Positions 18,020-27,524 are shown, counted from the stretch's first letter. The stretch: DNA of 64,000 bases from Dehalobacter sp. DCM (GCF_024972775.1 NZ_CP092282.1:3279001-3343000); one strand, 5' to 3'. Numbers and translations are program-made. The notes: generated from the sequence alone by a model not told the origin.

Positions 18020-18811
18020 TTAGATCCCAAAAAATTCCTCCATCCACTTTTTAGTCTCTTCAGAAGGATTATACTCATATCCATATTCGCTTATCTTATT
18101 CCAATAAAGATGATCATCTAATACATTATAAAAAACTAATTCAGATGCTACATAAATAAGCCAAGTTGCAGATTTGATAAATCCAATGTTGATGGTTAGT
18201 TGCTCAGTTTTTTCTTTATACTCAACTAACGGATTAATGTCGTTACGCAAATCACTCATATGAACAAATTGATTGCTTAATAATCCATTCATTCTTCCTA
18301 TTGGTTCAATCACTTTCTTCCCATATTTTACAGTGTAGGTACTATCCAACTTTCCACTAATAAATTTTTCATGTCCATCATCTTCAAGTATGATATAGCA
18401 AACTGTACAAATTGTTTCTAATATATTCCTAATTATCATGCCAGGCTGCAATACAAATCCTTTTCTTAAAAGTTCAATACTTGCAACCAAAGAATTTGAA
18501 GCGTTCAATAATAGCTTAGAACAAGTTAATCTTCTATCATCTTCTTTATCTACAGATACTCTAAACGCATTAACAATGAGAAATTGAGCCTGACTAAAGA
18601 ATTCACTGATTTTCTCTATATCACTTCCGCATAATTTATCAAAAGATTTCTCGATCTTCTTTGAATCTCTTTTTATTTGGTTAATCAGCATATCTTTAGT
18701 AAATATTTGAATTTGTCTATTATCATTATCTTGTACGATCCCTACAACTTTATTGAATTCAGGAAACTTCTTCTTTTTCCTAGACTTCTTTTTGGGGCGA
18801 GGTTTCTTCAT
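18020..18811 (-). CDS. Cassette protein, unknown, weakly DUF5677-like
   Basis: 263 residues with a strongly basic start (KKPRPKKKSRKKKK), then a mostly helical body. LQPGMIIRNILETICTVCYI resembles the core of DUF5677-type helical proteins, but this is a weak match by eye. No catalytic motif is seen. Single-gene cassette; a GCGCC-ATGAAT-GGCGC hairpin lies upstream of the start and CGCC-ACGGAT-GGCG downstream of the stop. Confidence 0.6.
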   Translation of the reverse strand: MKKPRPKKKSRKKKKFPEFNKVVGIVQDNDNRQIQIFTKDMLINQIKRDSKKIEKSFDKLCGSDIEKISEFFSQAQFLIVNAFRVSVDKEDDRRLTCSKLLLNASNSLVASIELLRKGFVLQPGMIIRNILETICTVCYIILEDDGHEKFISGKLDSTYTVKYGKKVIEPIGRMNGLLSNQFVHMSDLRNDINPLVEYKEKTEQLTINIGFIKSATWLIYVASELVFYNVLDDHLYWNKISEYGYEYNPSEETKKWMEEFFGI

Positions 18812-18884
18812 TCCCTAATCTCCTCTTGCTAAACATAATGCTTTCTATAAATAGCGCCATGAATGGCGCTTTGCTTCCCATTTC

Positions 18885-18961
18885 GTAGAACGCCCCTCGT
18901 ATTCCCGAAGTCTGGTTACTACCTGCATATTCTCTCAGATTTTGGGAATACGCTGTTCTAC
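18885..18961 (-). repeat. attC 3 (3' end of DUF1963 cassette)
   Basis: Core GTAGAAC ... GTTCTAC, inner arms TATTCCCGAAGTCTG / CAGATTTTGGGAATA. Almost identical to attC 4. Confidence 0.9.
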
Positions 18962-19013
18962 GACGTATCGTGCCCCCAGACTCAGACATCGCCACGGATG
19001 GCGATGCCTATAA

Positions 19014-19853
19014 TTAACCACACTTAAGGATTAACCAACAATCATCAAATTTACGCAGTCTTAAGTCATCTTTCTTAATATAAAAATAGATTCGTCCGCA
19101 ATCTCCAAACATCAATTCAAAATCGTTTGTTGCAACAGTATCTAATTGCAATAACAATTGCCAATGATTGCAGTCCCTCGTTAGCTGTTTTAGTGTTTCC
19201 GGGTCAATTTTCGGCAGATCGCCGCAATAGATTCCATTCGTTACTTTCTCACATTCAAGTAACATTCCATTCTGGATCACATCAGCATAGCCTAATAGTT
19301 TACTTATTAAATCTTCTTGCTCATAACCTTTTGAAGCTTTGATTTCATCATATTTATCCCAATTATCAAAATCATTCAATTCGATAAACTCTTCATAAGA
19401 AGGTAAATCAAATTTACTACTAAAATCAATTTTGAATTCGGGTAACTTAAATTCATCATCCATATCTTCAGGAAAGCCTGCTCTAGTAAGTTCCGTTAAA
19501 TCTCCGTCAAAATAATAAACTTTAGCACTTCCTTTATCTTGTGGGTCAAACCCCCAGGTCATAGTCGAAAGTTCATAAAAGAAATATAGAATTCCTTTAG
19601 ACGGGAGCAACCCTTCTCCATCGTAGCGTTTTACTTCTTCACAATTAATTTGAGCCAAAAAACTTAATGGGCGATTTTTAATTTCATCATTGAAATTCTT
19701 CCCTTCATAATAAAACCACTTGAAATCTTTAGGAACATCTGGATTGCCTCCAAATTTTGAAGTTCCGATGGGTAACTCTTCTCGCGTCTCGGTTCTAATG
19801 GTAAGCTTTATTGCATTCTTCTTCATTTCATCTAAAGCTCTTGACAAATCCAT
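19014..19853 (-). CDS. DUF1963 (YwqG-like) cassette protein
   Basis: 279 residues. TSKFGGNPDVPKDFKWFY, LSFLAQINCEEV and ILYFFYEL follow the DUF1963 pattern, and WQLLLQLDT...MFGDCGRIYFYI closes the domain. The biochemical role is unknown; the family is common in polymorphic-toxin immunity and accessory regions. AAAGGAGG precedes the ATG. Single-gene cassette with an upstream CCGCGCC-AGGAC-GGCGCGG hairpin. Confidence 0.8.
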   Translation of the reverse strand: MDLSRALDEMKKNAIKLTIRTETREELPIGTSKFGGNPDVPKDFKWFYYEGKNFNDEIKNRPLSFLAQINCEEVKRYDGEGLLPSKGILYFFYELSTMTWGFDPQDKGSAKVYYFDGDLTELTRAGFPEDMDDEFKLPEFKIDFSSKFDLPSYEEFIELNDFDNWDKYDEIKASKGYEQEDLISKLLGYADVIQNGMLLECEKVTNGIYCGDLPKIDPETLKQLTRDCNHWQLLLQLDTVATNDFELMFGDCGRIYFYIKKDDLRLRKFDDCWLILKCG

Positions 19854-19951
19854 TTTGATCCTCCTTTAACGACGTTATTTCTACATCTTCAAAATTATAC
19901 ATAAGGTTTTTTCGTCCGCGCCAGGACGGCGCGGCCTTTGCACGATATGTC

Positions 19952-20028
19952 GTAGAACGCCCCTCGTATTCCCGAAGTCTGGTTACTACCTGCATATTCT
20001 CTCAGATTTTGGGAATACGCTGTTCTAC
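19952..20028 (-). repeat. attC 4 (3' end of 20122 cassette)
   Basis: Core GTAGAAC ... GTTCTAC. The right outer arm (GACGTATCGTG) matches the far end of its own cassette (CACGATATGTC at about 20970). Confidence 0.9.
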
Positions 20029-20121
20029 GACGTATCGTGCCCCCAGACTCAGCAGCGCCACGGACGGCGCTGCCTTAATCATAAGCTCGCATCTAAATCA
20101 TAATATATCAAAATATTTAAT

Positions 20122-20727
20122 TCAGTTATTAAAACCTTTTAAGACAAGCTTTATGCCCAAAAGGTCTCCACCTGAATTTAATGTTACAACATAGTGGGAT
20201 AAGAATATTTCTTGATGTTTATATACCGTTACTTTTTTGACCTTCTGATAATCAAATTTAAAAATATAGAATGCGGGATAATCCGGATGATTATAAACAT
20301 TATAACCTGAATATACAAAATCGCTGTCTCCAATTAAATCGGAATAGACTTTAACGGCTATATCTTCAAGTTCTTTGGGTGTTAACATAGTTGCAACGGA
20401 AGTATACTCTTCTCCGACAAATAAGAGAATTTGTGCGTTAAAAGGATTTACGGCAGCATGGAAGCTTTCTGTCTGAAAAAAAAAGGCATATCTTGGTCTC
20501 ATTTCTTTTTCTACCGGTTCTTGTTCTGAATATAGGGGTATGGGGGGATACAATTTCAACTCAATAATCTTTTGATTCGCTAAATTAGGCTTTTGGTTAT
20601 AAGCAGCAAAATAAGTCATATAAGATTTAACTTTATAGTATGCCGTGCCATAAGAAATTACAGGGAGAACAAGAATAATCAGAAAGATCATAAGAATAAT
20701 TTTAAGGAAATTATTTTTTTGTTTCAA
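20122..20727 (-). CDS. Cassette protein with N-terminal membrane anchor, unknown
   Basis: 201 residues. One transmembrane helix near the start (IILMIFLIILVLPVISYG), then an extracellular-type domain with aromatic and beta-rich sequence ending LGIKLVLKGFNN. No motif that I recognise. Single-gene cassette; a CCGCGCCA-AGGA-TGGCGCGG hairpin lies before the start region. Confidence 0.6.
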   Translation of the reverse strand: MKQKNNFLKIILMIFLIILVLPVISYGTAYYKVKSYMTYFAAYNQKPNLANQKIIELKLYPPIPLYSEQEPVEKEMRPRYAFFFQTESFHAAVNPFNAQILLFVGEEYTSVATMLTPKELEDIAVKVYSDLIGDSDFVYSGYNVYNHPDYPAFYIFKFDYQKVKKVTVYKHQEIFLSHYVVTLNSGGDLLGIKLVLKGFNN

Positions 20728-20979
20728 TTAACATATCAACTCCCACTTATCAGCACTACATTGATTAAAAGTATCTCTATATAAGATTTCTCAATTTACA
20801 TAAAAGATACAAACGAAAGTTTATGGAGTTTATGATTAATACTAATATGAATTTAAAAAGTATTGCTTTGCTCAATCTTACACATGAAGCAAACCACTTC
20901 GCATTATTACTACTACCAAGAAATTCCCAAATCCATTTTGTCCCGCGCCAAGGATGGCGCGGTCTTTGCACGATATGTC

Positions 20980-21055
20980 GTAGAACGGCTGGGTATTACC
21001 GAAGTCTGGTTACTACAATCATATCCTCTCAGATTTTGGTAATACGCTGTTATAT
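20980..21055 (-). repeat. attC 5 (3' end of 21089 cassette)
   Basis: Core GTAGAAC (left, from the neighbour) ... GTTATAT (right, own). The cores differ because each belongs to a different cassette, which shows where one cassette ends and the next begins. Confidence 0.88.
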
Positions 21056-21088
21056 GTCGTAACGACAAATGATACCCCTATAAAAAAA

Positions 21089-21946
21089 TTAAGGTTTCAA
21101 AGAAGTATTGGTAATGTAATCTCCAACAAAATTACCGTTGTTATATGTGAAAATCTTAAACAACAATCCTTCGTAACATGGTAAATCTACAATTATTTCC
21201 ATAATACCATCGTTGTTAATATCAATAATTTCACCGGAACTAAAAACATCACAGTCCTTAACCAGTTCATCAAAATATTCATACTTTTCATTGAATACAG
21301 TTAAATACGAGACTATATGATAATTTGAGTCAACAAGACATTTAGTAAAGAAATTATTTACATAATCTACAACTAAAATTAAAAATTCATCTTTCCCATT
21401 ACCATCAAGATCTACACGGCATACTTCCTTTACACATGAATTAACGTTATATTTTTTGTTAATTTCTCTTATGACTTCACTATTCTCATCAAATTCTTTA
21501 GGAAAATCTGAGGCTATATACTCGAACCGTCTTGGATATGGATTATAAGAGTTTGAAATTGCAACTTCATACTTTTTACCTATCTCAGAGGGAAAAACCA
21601 CTTGCCAATAGTAATCTAATCCCCTTCCTTCGATTTTTCCATTAGCTCTTCCAATATAGGTTCCATCTGAATATAAATAATATTCCCTCTCATACTTTAA
21701 ATACATTTCCTTATTCTTTATAACATCAGAACCATCAATAACTTTAGCATCCCTGTCAGTTTCATTTAGAGAGATTCCGTTGTATAATACAATCGGCTGT
21801 TCAACTTTTTGCTTAATATCACTTACACTCAAATTATCAGAACTTATATTCCCGGTAGCGGCTCTGTCTGAATTTGTTTCTGATGTCGTACAACCAGATA
21901 AACAAATTACTATTAACAAAGCAAAAAGAATACGAATAGCTTTCAA
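21089..21946 (-). CDS. Cassette lipoprotein with FG-GAP-like segments
   Basis: The start is taken as TTG 21946, about ten bases after GGGAGG. It gives a lipoprotein signal (IRILFALLIVICLSGC). The C-terminal half holds two calcium-loop-like repeats, VDLDGNGKDEFLIL and IDINNDGIMEIIVD, as in FG-GAP/VCBS proteins. Probably anchored to the outer face of the membrane; function unknown. This cassette has no GC hairpin before the start. Confidence 0.65.
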   Translation of the reverse strand: MKAIRILFALLIVICLSGCTTSETNSDRAATGNISSDNLSVSDIKQKVEQPIVLYNGISLNETDRDAKVIDGSDVIKNKEMYLKYEREYYLYSDGTYIGRANGKIEGRGLDYYWQVVFPSEIGKKYEVAISNSYNPYPRRFEYIASDFPKEFDENSEVIREINKKYNVNSCVKEVCRVDLDGNGKDEFLILVVDYVNNFFTKCLVDSNYHIVSYLTVFNEKYEYFDELVKDCDVFSSGEIIDINNDGIMEIIVDLPCYEGLLFKIFTYNNGNFVGDYITNTSLKP

Positions 21947-22002
21947 ATAACTTCTACCTCCCAAAATAATTCTTAAGAAAAAATATTTGACCCAGTTATG
22001 AC

Positions 22003-22076
22003 ATATAACGTTCAGCCGTTCCCGAAGCGTCTTACATCATTCATATATTCTAAGTTTCGGGAACGGCGTGTTATCT
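22003..22076 (-). repeat. attC 6 (3' end of TPR cassette)
   Basis: Core ATATAAC ... GTTATCT; inner arms GCCGTTCCCGAAGCG / TTTCGGGAACGGC. Own arms: CAGTGTGGCC here, GGCCACATTGC-type at the far end. Confidence 0.88.
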
Positions 22077-22092
22077 GCAGTGTGGCCGTGTC

Positions 22093-22860
22093 TTACCCTT
22101 CTATACTTGACCTTTTCCTTAAAGCAAATTCAATCTTTTTCTGGGTTCTTTCGTCATTTGGTTTTAACAATTGCATCTTCCTAAGAAATTCTAAGCATTT
22201 CTCTAAATCTCCAAGCTTAGAATGTATATATGCCATATCATCCATTGCATTGAAGTCATTTGGTTCAAGTTCTAGATATTGCGTTAGATAATTAATTGCC
22301 TCATCATAACGCCCTAATTTAAGTAATGTGTAACCCAAGTTATATATAGAATCTACTTTTGTATCTTCATCCATTAACGATATACAGAATTCTTCGTATG
22401 CACATGTATAATTTCCCAACCTCATATGAGCTACGCCTAAGTTCAAATGAACATTAGGGTCATTTATGTTTAGATCCAATGCCTTTTCATAATAAGATTT
22501 TGAGGATTCATAGTCTTCAATTTTGTCAAAGTAAACCCCCAAATAAAAATATACATCTTCATTAAATGGATTAATCATTCGCGCTTTGTTAAACAAGGCA
22601 AACGCTTCATTATAATTACCTAATTTCAAATAAACTCGTCCTTTATTGATGAAGGCCCTCTCCCATAAAGTTAATTTCAATACTTCATCAAATAGTTCAA
22701 TTGCCGAAGAGTAATTTTCTAATCCAAATTGACAACAACCCATATAATTAAGCGAACTTGTAACTTCTTCGCCATTTTCATACGACTCTTTAAAATAAGA
22801 ATATGCCTTTTCATATTGTCCATTAACATATTGCTCTTCACCAAGTTCGTAGAGATTCAA
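22093..22860 (-). CDS. TPR-repeat cassette protein
   Basis: About 255 residues of tandem tetratricopeptide repeats (about seven), for example AINYLTQYLELEPNDFNAMD. A cytosolic scaffold-type protein with unknown partners. The start is TTG 22860, six bases after GGAGG. The frame stays open a further 40 codons into attC 7, but those codons are attC sequence, not protein. Confidence 0.8.
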   Translation of the reverse strand: MNLYELGEEQYVNGQYEKAYSYFKESYENGEEVTSSLNYMGCCQFGLENYSSAIELFDEVLKLTLWERAFINKGRVYLKLGNYNEAFALFNKARMINPFNEDVYFYLGVYFDKIEDYESSKSYYEKALDLNINDPNVHLNLGVAHMRLGNYTCAYEEFCISLMDEDTKVDSIYNLGYTLLKLGRYDEAINYLTQYLELEPNDFNAMDDMAYIHSKLGDLEKCLEFLRKMQLLKPNDERTQKKIEFALRKRSSIEG

Positions 22861-22917
22861 ATTGATCCTCCTTATAATACAATCGAAGCCCCAAATTATA
22901 CCCAGAAGCCACATTGC

Positions 22918-22993
22918 AGATAACGTCTCGAGTATTGCCGACGCGTCCCAACCGCATTCATCTTTAAGAAGTGTCGGCAATACTCTGTTATCG
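22918..22993 (-). repeat. attC 7 (3' end of HEPN/DUF5343 cassette)
   Basis: Core AGATAAC ... GTTATCG; inner arms AGTATTGCCGACGCG / AGTGTCGGCAATACT. A GTGCGAC-AGGAA-GTCGCAC hairpin follows the stop of the cassette gene. Confidence 0.88.
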
Positions 22994-23062
22994 GATGGAT
23001 GAGGCCCCTCGGAGCCAGAGTGCGACAGGAAGTCGCACCCTTAACATTCCCTATTTATAGGC

Positions 23063-23641
23063 TTATGCGCCAACCTGACTAATCCAATCCCTAATATTTG
23101 TCCCAATTCTTTCAATATCACGTGCGCCTAATTCTCCACTGTGCATTATTACATTTCGCGACCTTTCTAGTGTGTTAAATATTTGTTTTGCCCACTCTAT
23201 TGAAATTACATGATCTTCAAACAAGCTAATATTTTGAAGCATTATGGAGGCTAAATCACCAAACTCAGTATAATTTATTAAGCTATCTCCTCTTTGCGTA
23301 TGCCATTTAATTTTATCTTCTTCTAATTTTCTAGATTCCGCTTTCTTTCTAATAGTTTGTGAAACACCGTCTTCCCACCAGTTTTCTCCCTTATTTTCTA
23401 TTAGTATTTTCACAACAAAATCCCGCACCATATTTTCAAATGCTGCAATGGCAGCATATACAGTTGCCATTTGCTTAGCTTTTGCTACGAATTCATCATC
23501 GAGTAAATCTAAAGATAGACTATCTGAAATCTGTTTTTGAATAATCTCTGAGTAATGATGTTTACTTACTGTTCCAGAGTAATCCAACGCGACTTTCGTT
23601 AACTCCCCGCGCATAATAAATGAATAAATTTTGTCATCCAT
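23063..23641 (-). CDS. HEPN-domain protein (Swt1-like HEPN)
   Basis: About 192 residues. AAIAAFENMVRDFVVKIL, then NWWEDGV, and RSRNVIMHSGEL at the C-terminus. The R-x4-xH type ending (RNVIMH) is the HEPN ribonuclease signature position. Swt1-type HEPN proteins are putative RNases in toxin or defence loci. The ATG at 23641 follows AGGTGG, which overlaps the stop of the upstream DUF5343 gene, so the two are co-translated. Confidence 0.65.
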   Translation of the reverse strand: MDDKIYSFIMRGELTKVALDYSGTVSKHHYSEIIQKQISDSLSLDLLDDEFVAKAKQMATVYAAIAAFENMVRDFVVKILIENKGENWWEDGVSQTIRKKAESRKLEEDKIKWHTQRGDSLINYTEFGDLASIMLQNISLFEDHVISIEWAKQIFNTLERSRNVIMHSGELGARDIERIGTNIRDWISQVGA

Positions 23642-23650
23642 GATAACCAC

Positions 23651-24298
23651 CTAAATCAAATGTTTTTTTAAACTTTGAAAGATTGCATCATAAACAGCCA
23701 TATCTCTAGTTTCCGGCAAATGGATCTGAATATTATAATGTAAATCAAGAGATTTTGACCGGTCAGTTATTGGCTCATCCGGTCTTTTTTGCTCGTCATT
23801 TGCAGGCTTATCATGAGAAGGGCTTGTTTTAATATTAGTTACTTCCTTTTCAGCTTTTGGAGTAATACTTTTTGCTTTCTCCCAATCTGCATATTCACAT
23901 AATGCTTTAAACGTTATTGCCATCAAACTAATAATTTTTTCAGACTTCTGACCTTGAGTTAGAGTTTTTAATTTATTTTTAACTTCGTCATTTGTCATAT
24001 TTTGAGCATCAATACGAAGATTAAATAAATCTTCATATGCTTCTTTTATACCTTCTGCTAAAACTTTCTTTGATTGTGTTTGATCTAGAAAATCAAAATA
24101 TCTTTGTGTTGGGGCAGAGCCTTCATCAAGCATTCCGACAGCCTTTAATACCCCAACAATTAGGCGATCATTACTGCTTGTAAATCCAAGATCAGATAAA
24201 AATTTGTTGGTAAAACGTTCAGGTGCCTTTGCTGTCAAAATAGTATTAAGTATACTTTCTAGGTTTCTAGTTGTAACTAAATAAGAATTTGTTAACAT
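23651..24298 (-). CDS. DUF5343-like cassette protein, partner of HEPN
   Basis: 215 residues. The N-terminal 150 residues (FLSDLGFTSSNDRLIVGVLKAVGMLDEGSAPTQRY) look like the winged-helix-like DUF5343. A charged linker and a C-terminal LDLHYNIQIHLPETRD...IFQSLKKHL tail follow; this tail is common in proteins paired with HEPN nucleases. It is the first gene of a two-gene cassette and may neutralise or target the HEPN protein. Confidence 0.6.
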   Translation of the reverse strand: MLTNSYLVTTRNLESILNTILTAKAPERFTNKFLSDLGFTSSNDRLIVGVLKAVGMLDEGSAPTQRYFDFLDQTQSKKVLAEGIKEAYEDLFNLRIDAQNMTNDEVKNKLKTLTQGQKSEKIISLMAITFKALCEYADWEKAKSITPKAEKEVTNIKTSPSHDKPANDEQKRPDEPITDRSKSLDLHYNIQIHLPETRDMAVYDAIFQSLKKHLI

Positions 24299-24410
24299 AC
24301 TATTACTCCTCCATACTTATTAAAAATATGTTTAACTTTTTCACTTTCAATATTTCCCAGACATTCCCTAACAGGCGCCACAGGACGTGGCGCTTTTTGC
24401 CTCATCTTTC

Positions 24411-24485
24411 CGATAACGTCCTAGGAATTACCGCAGCATCATATCACATGCATATTGGCAAAGTTGTGGTAATTCCTTGTTATGT
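24411..24485 (-). repeat. attC 8 (3' end of DUF4256 cassette)
   Basis: Core CGATAAC ... GTTATGT; inner arms GGAATTACCGCAGC / GTTGTGGTAATTCC. Hairpins GGCGCCAC-AGGAC-GTGGCGCC (left, at about 24373) and GGCCCAC-AGGAC-GTGGGCC (right) flank it. Confidence 0.88.
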
Positions 24486-24585
24486 AACGTGGGAGGCCCC
24501 GTGACTCAGAGGCCCACAGGACGTGGGCCCCTTATAACTTTCAAAGTCTCCATTGTTGCAATAATAAGCATATTAACTTTATGAA

Positions 24586-25152
24586 TCAAACCTTTAATGA
24601 AGCTCGAAAACCTCTGGCAGCATAGTAGGATTCTGCCCCATTGTGGTATACAAAGACAGTGTCATAGCGATAATCACAGAAGATGGCTCCGCCGAGTTTT
24701 CTAATATTAGCAGGTGTTTTCACCCAACTCGAAGTTTTGGTATCAAAATTTCCAAGTTTCTGTAGCTCCCGATATTGATCTTCCGTTAGTATCTCGATGC
24801 CCATGGCAGCAGCCATATTAATTGCGTTATTTACCGGTTTATTTTCTTTTCTTGACTCCAGCGCTTCACGGTCGTAACAAAGACTTCTACGACCTTTAGG
24901 ACTTTCCTTCGAACAATCATAAAAGATGTATTCATCCGTCCAATTATCATAACCAACAACATCCGGTTCGCCACCAGTTCTTTCCATTTCATTAAGTGAC
25001 CACAGTTTTCCAGGATTAGATTCTAGCTTTGTTAGTACATCTTCCCATTCAATACTATTATGTAAGTTCATGTTCTTCTCAAAACGGGATTTCAATGTTC
25101 TAAGTAATTCTTCACGTTGTTCTGATGACAACTCCATATCTTCTTTTTTCAT
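24586..25152 (-). CDS. DUF4256 family cassette protein
   Basis: 188 residues from ATG 25152 (MKKEDMEL), which follows TTTGGAGG. The pattern fits DUF4256: LWSLNEMERTGGEPDVVG, DCSKESPKGRRSLCYDREALE, GIEILTEDQYRELQKLG, then SWVKTP...GGAIFCDYRYDTVFVYHNGAESYYAARGFR. Function unknown. Single-gene cassette with an upstream CCGCCGC-AGGAA-GCGGCGG hairpin. Confidence 0.8.
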   Translation of the reverse strand: MKKEDMELSSEQREELLRTLKSRFEKNMNLHNSIEWEDVLTKLESNPGKLWSLNEMERTGGEPDVVGYDNWTDEYIFYDCSKESPKGRRSLCYDREALESRKENKPVNNAINMAAAMGIEILTEDQYRELQKLGNFDTKTSSWVKTPANIRKLGGAIFCDYRYDTVFVYHNGAESYYAARGFRASLKV

Positions 25153-25267
25153 AATAAAGCCTCCAAATATACTTGAACAGGCACTCACGTGCAATATCTT
25201 TAATATATGTAATCGACCTTAACCCTAATCCGCCGCAGGAAGCGGCGGTCTCTCTGCCTCCCATGTT

Positions 25268-25345
25268 ATATAACGTCTCGCCGGTTCCCGCCGCGCCACG
25301 ATCCGCATGCATCATCCTCCAAGTGGCGGGAACCGGCTGTTATGT
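25268..25345 (-). repeat. attC 9 (3' end of DUF3788 cassette)
   Basis: Core ATATAAC ... GTTATGT; GC-rich inner arms GCCGGTTCCCGCCGCG / GTGGCGGGAACCGGC, shared with attC 15. Confidence 0.88.
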
Positions 25346-25398
25346 AAAGTCGCGCGCCCCCAGACTTGAAGGCCGACAGGACGTCGGCCCCTCAAAAT

Positions 25399-25842
25399 CT
25401 AACGACGCTGCTTTTTAGGCTTTACCCTTATTGCAATTAAATTCTTAATATCATCGAGTACTGACTTGTCTCTTACCTCTATCATTAACCAACGTCCACC
25501 ACAGGAAAAAGATGTTTTCCTGTATAGGTTTTGAACATATGGAGTAAATGTTCCTAAAGCCATTTCTGCCTCTTCTTCCTCTTTGGCCCCTATCACGACT
25601 AAGGCAATATAATATCCTTCCATTGGATATAGCGTACATAATGACTTACTACTCTTTTGATATTTTACATTCCATCCCGGCTGCGCTGAACATTTACTAT
25701 AGGCCATTTTGGGTTGAACTTGATATTTGATATCAAGATATGAAAGTAGTTCAGACCAAAATGGCTCCCCTTGGCCAATAAATTCTTTTATATCTTCATA
25801 AGATGGCTGGTGATCGGCGTTAAATAACTCACTCCAGTTCAT
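25399..25842 (-). CDS. DUF3788 family cassette protein
   Basis: 147 residues: SYEDIKEFIGQGEPFWSEL, YSKCSAQPGWNVKYQKSSKSLCTLYP, and YIALVVIGAKEEEE are typical of DUF3788. Small cytosolic protein of unknown role, frequent in Firmicutes accessory regions. A cassette hairpin (CCGCCAC-ACGAT-GTGGCGG) lies about 75 bp upstream of the start. Confidence 0.8.
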   Translation of the reverse strand: MNWSELFNADHQPSYEDIKEFIGQGEPFWSELLSYLDIKYQVQPKMAYSKCSAQPGWNVKYQKSSKSLCTLYPMEGYYIALVVIGAKEEEEAEMALGTFTPYVQNLYRKTSFSCGGRWLMIEVRDKSVLDDIKNLIAIRVKPKKQRR

Positions 25843-25952
25843 AAACTCAATCCCCTTTTTTGCTGTGATCAGAAAATCCAGTCAACACCTAAAATGTCTT
25901 CTTTCACATGATAGTTCCCGCCACACGATGTGGCGGCCCTGCGCGCGATTTT

Positions 25953-26026
25953 ATATAACGTTCAATCGTTCCCGAAGCGTCATATTACATTCATCTAGAC
26001 GAAGTTTTGGGAACGATGTGTTATGT
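25953..26026 (-). repeat. attC 10 (3' end of 26082 cassette)
   Basis: Core ATATAAC ... GTTATGT. Outer arms GCGCGCGATTTT (left, neighbour) and AAAGTCGCGCGC (right, own). Confidence 0.9.
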
Positions 26027-26081
26027 AAAGTCGCGCGCCCCCAAACTCAGCGGACGACAGGACGTCGGCCCCTTAAACAAA

Positions 26082-26582
26082 TCAACACCCTCTAAAATCA
26101 AGTCCCGCCGGATATCCGCCATCATAAATCAGTACAACAAAATACTTTGAGTAGTCCTTTACACTTTTTAGATTTGAGAATTGTATATCTCTATGTTCGA
26201 CTAATTCATCATCAAGTATTTCACTATTTACTCTTTTAATCTTCACATCCACTAAATAATCTTTTCTATTCTTAGCTGGTCTGAATTTGCATTTTTTATA
26301 ATAAGACTCTACCCCGTCTAACGAAAGATCTGATTTAATAAGAATACAAGCAAAATAATCCATACCATCTCCATTTCCGTTAAGTTTCCCACACACAGAT
26401 TCTTTCTCGATTAACTCTGTTTTGGCTGGCAAAGGGCAGTTATCCAGCTGCTTAGCAAAACTATTCAAAGTGAGATTGTGAACAATTGGGGTTAAAGTAA
26501 ATAGTAGAACAAATAAAACAAAAGTGACAATTATTATTGCTGTAGGTGCAATTATTAAAACTTTAAGGATTCTCTTCATCAT
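26082..26582 (-). CDS. Cassette protein with N-terminal membrane helix, unknown
   Basis: About 166 residues from ATG 26582 (MMKRILK). One strong transmembrane helix (IIAPTAIIIVTFVLFVLLFTL), then a domain with two conserved-looking Cys (NCPLPAK, SVCGKLNG) and ending in FRGC. No known family recognised. The open frame upstream runs through attC 11 and is not coding. Confidence 0.6.
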   Translation of the reverse strand: MMKRILKVLIIAPTAIIIVTFVLFVLLFTLTPIVHNLTLNSFAKQLDNCPLPAKTELIEKESVCGKLNGNGDGMDYFACILIKSDLSLDGVESYYKKCKFRPAKNRKDYLVDVKIKRVNSEILDDELVEHRDIQFSNLKSVKDYSKYFVVLIYDGGYPAGLDFRGC

Positions 26583-26652
26583 AAATACCCCAAAAATATA
26601 CTTTGCAAACAATTTTTCCGCCGCAGGACGCGGCGGCCCTGCGCGCGATTTT

Positions 26653-26729
26653 ATATAACGTCCCGTGAATTCCCGAAGTCTGGTTACTACCTTCATATTC
26701 TCTCAGATTTTGGGAATACGCTGTTATGT
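26653..26729 (-). repeat. attC 11 (3' end of 26817 cassette)
   Basis: Core ATATAAC ... GTTATGT; GTCTGGTTACTACCTTCAT type loop region shared with attC 3, 4, 24 and 26. Confidence 0.9.
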
Positions 26730-26816
26730 AAAGTCGCGCGCCCCCAGACTCAGAGGACGACAGGACGTCGGCCCCTTAAATATAAATAGAATTAAAAATG
26801 TAATTGTATATTTTTT

Positions 26817-27524
26817 CTATTCACTATGTATCGCTAGTTGTTTAATATAGTCAATTTTAAAGTGATAGTGCCTTTCAAGAAGACCTTTTAAAGTTTCATC
26901 TTCTTGTTCCAAGATTGAATCATATGAGTGGAACTGTTTTAAAAGTACCCGTGCATCTTGAAGGGTGATATTTCTTGCCTTAAGGGCTATAGCCTGTTCT
27001 TCTGTCGGTGCATAAGCTTTCGTATCTACTTTCATAGAGTAAGCAAGAAAATCCCCAACGGTCCATTTACTAATATCATCATTGGCAAGTTCAGGATAAA
27101 TATTCTTAATATCTGGAATTATGCCGGGCGATAACAACCATGTTTTCTCTATATTTTTATAATCTCCAAAGTCCATATTTGCAATCTCTTCATCACTGAA
27201 ACCGTGACTTTTCAAACTGTCTATCTGCATTTGCTGTAACGGATGTGTTTGATGCACTTTAGTGGTATCAATATTAGGAATGGAAATTGACAGAGATCTG
27301 GGCAATTCAACTAAAGCCAGGATAGTTGAGTTCTCTTCTCCAGAATCTTTAGCTTTGAGTGCTGCTACAATGTCGGCCGGCATCACCTCATTCACCGCAT
27401 GATGAGTATTTGAATCAGGGGTGGTCTGTACGGCACTTGAGACATTGCCACAGCCATTAAGATATAAAAAGGAAAATAGCAGAATAATTGGGAGTATCCC
27501 CCTCAAAAATTTCTGTTTATTCAA
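26817..27524 (-). CDS. Cassette lipoprotein, unknown
   Basis: 235 residues starting at TTG behind GAAGGGAAG. Signal peptide with lipobox YLNGC. A helical, acidic mature domain (FSDEEIANMDFGDYKNIEKTW, EEQAIALKARNITLQDARVLL). Surface-anchored protein of unknown role. Upstream hairpin CCGCGC-ATGGAG-GCGCGG. Confidence 0.6.
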   Translation of the reverse strand: MNKQKFLRGILPIILLFSFLYLNGCGNVSSAVQTTPDSNTHHAVNEVMPADIVAALKAKDSGEENSTILALVELPRSLSISIPNIDTTKVHQTHPLQQMQIDSLKSHGFSDEEIANMDFGDYKNIEKTWLLSPGIIPDIKNIYPELANDDISKWTVGDFLAYSMKVDTKAYAPTEEQAIALKARNITLQDARVLLKQFHSYDSILEQEDETLKGLLERHYHFKIDYIKQLAIHSE

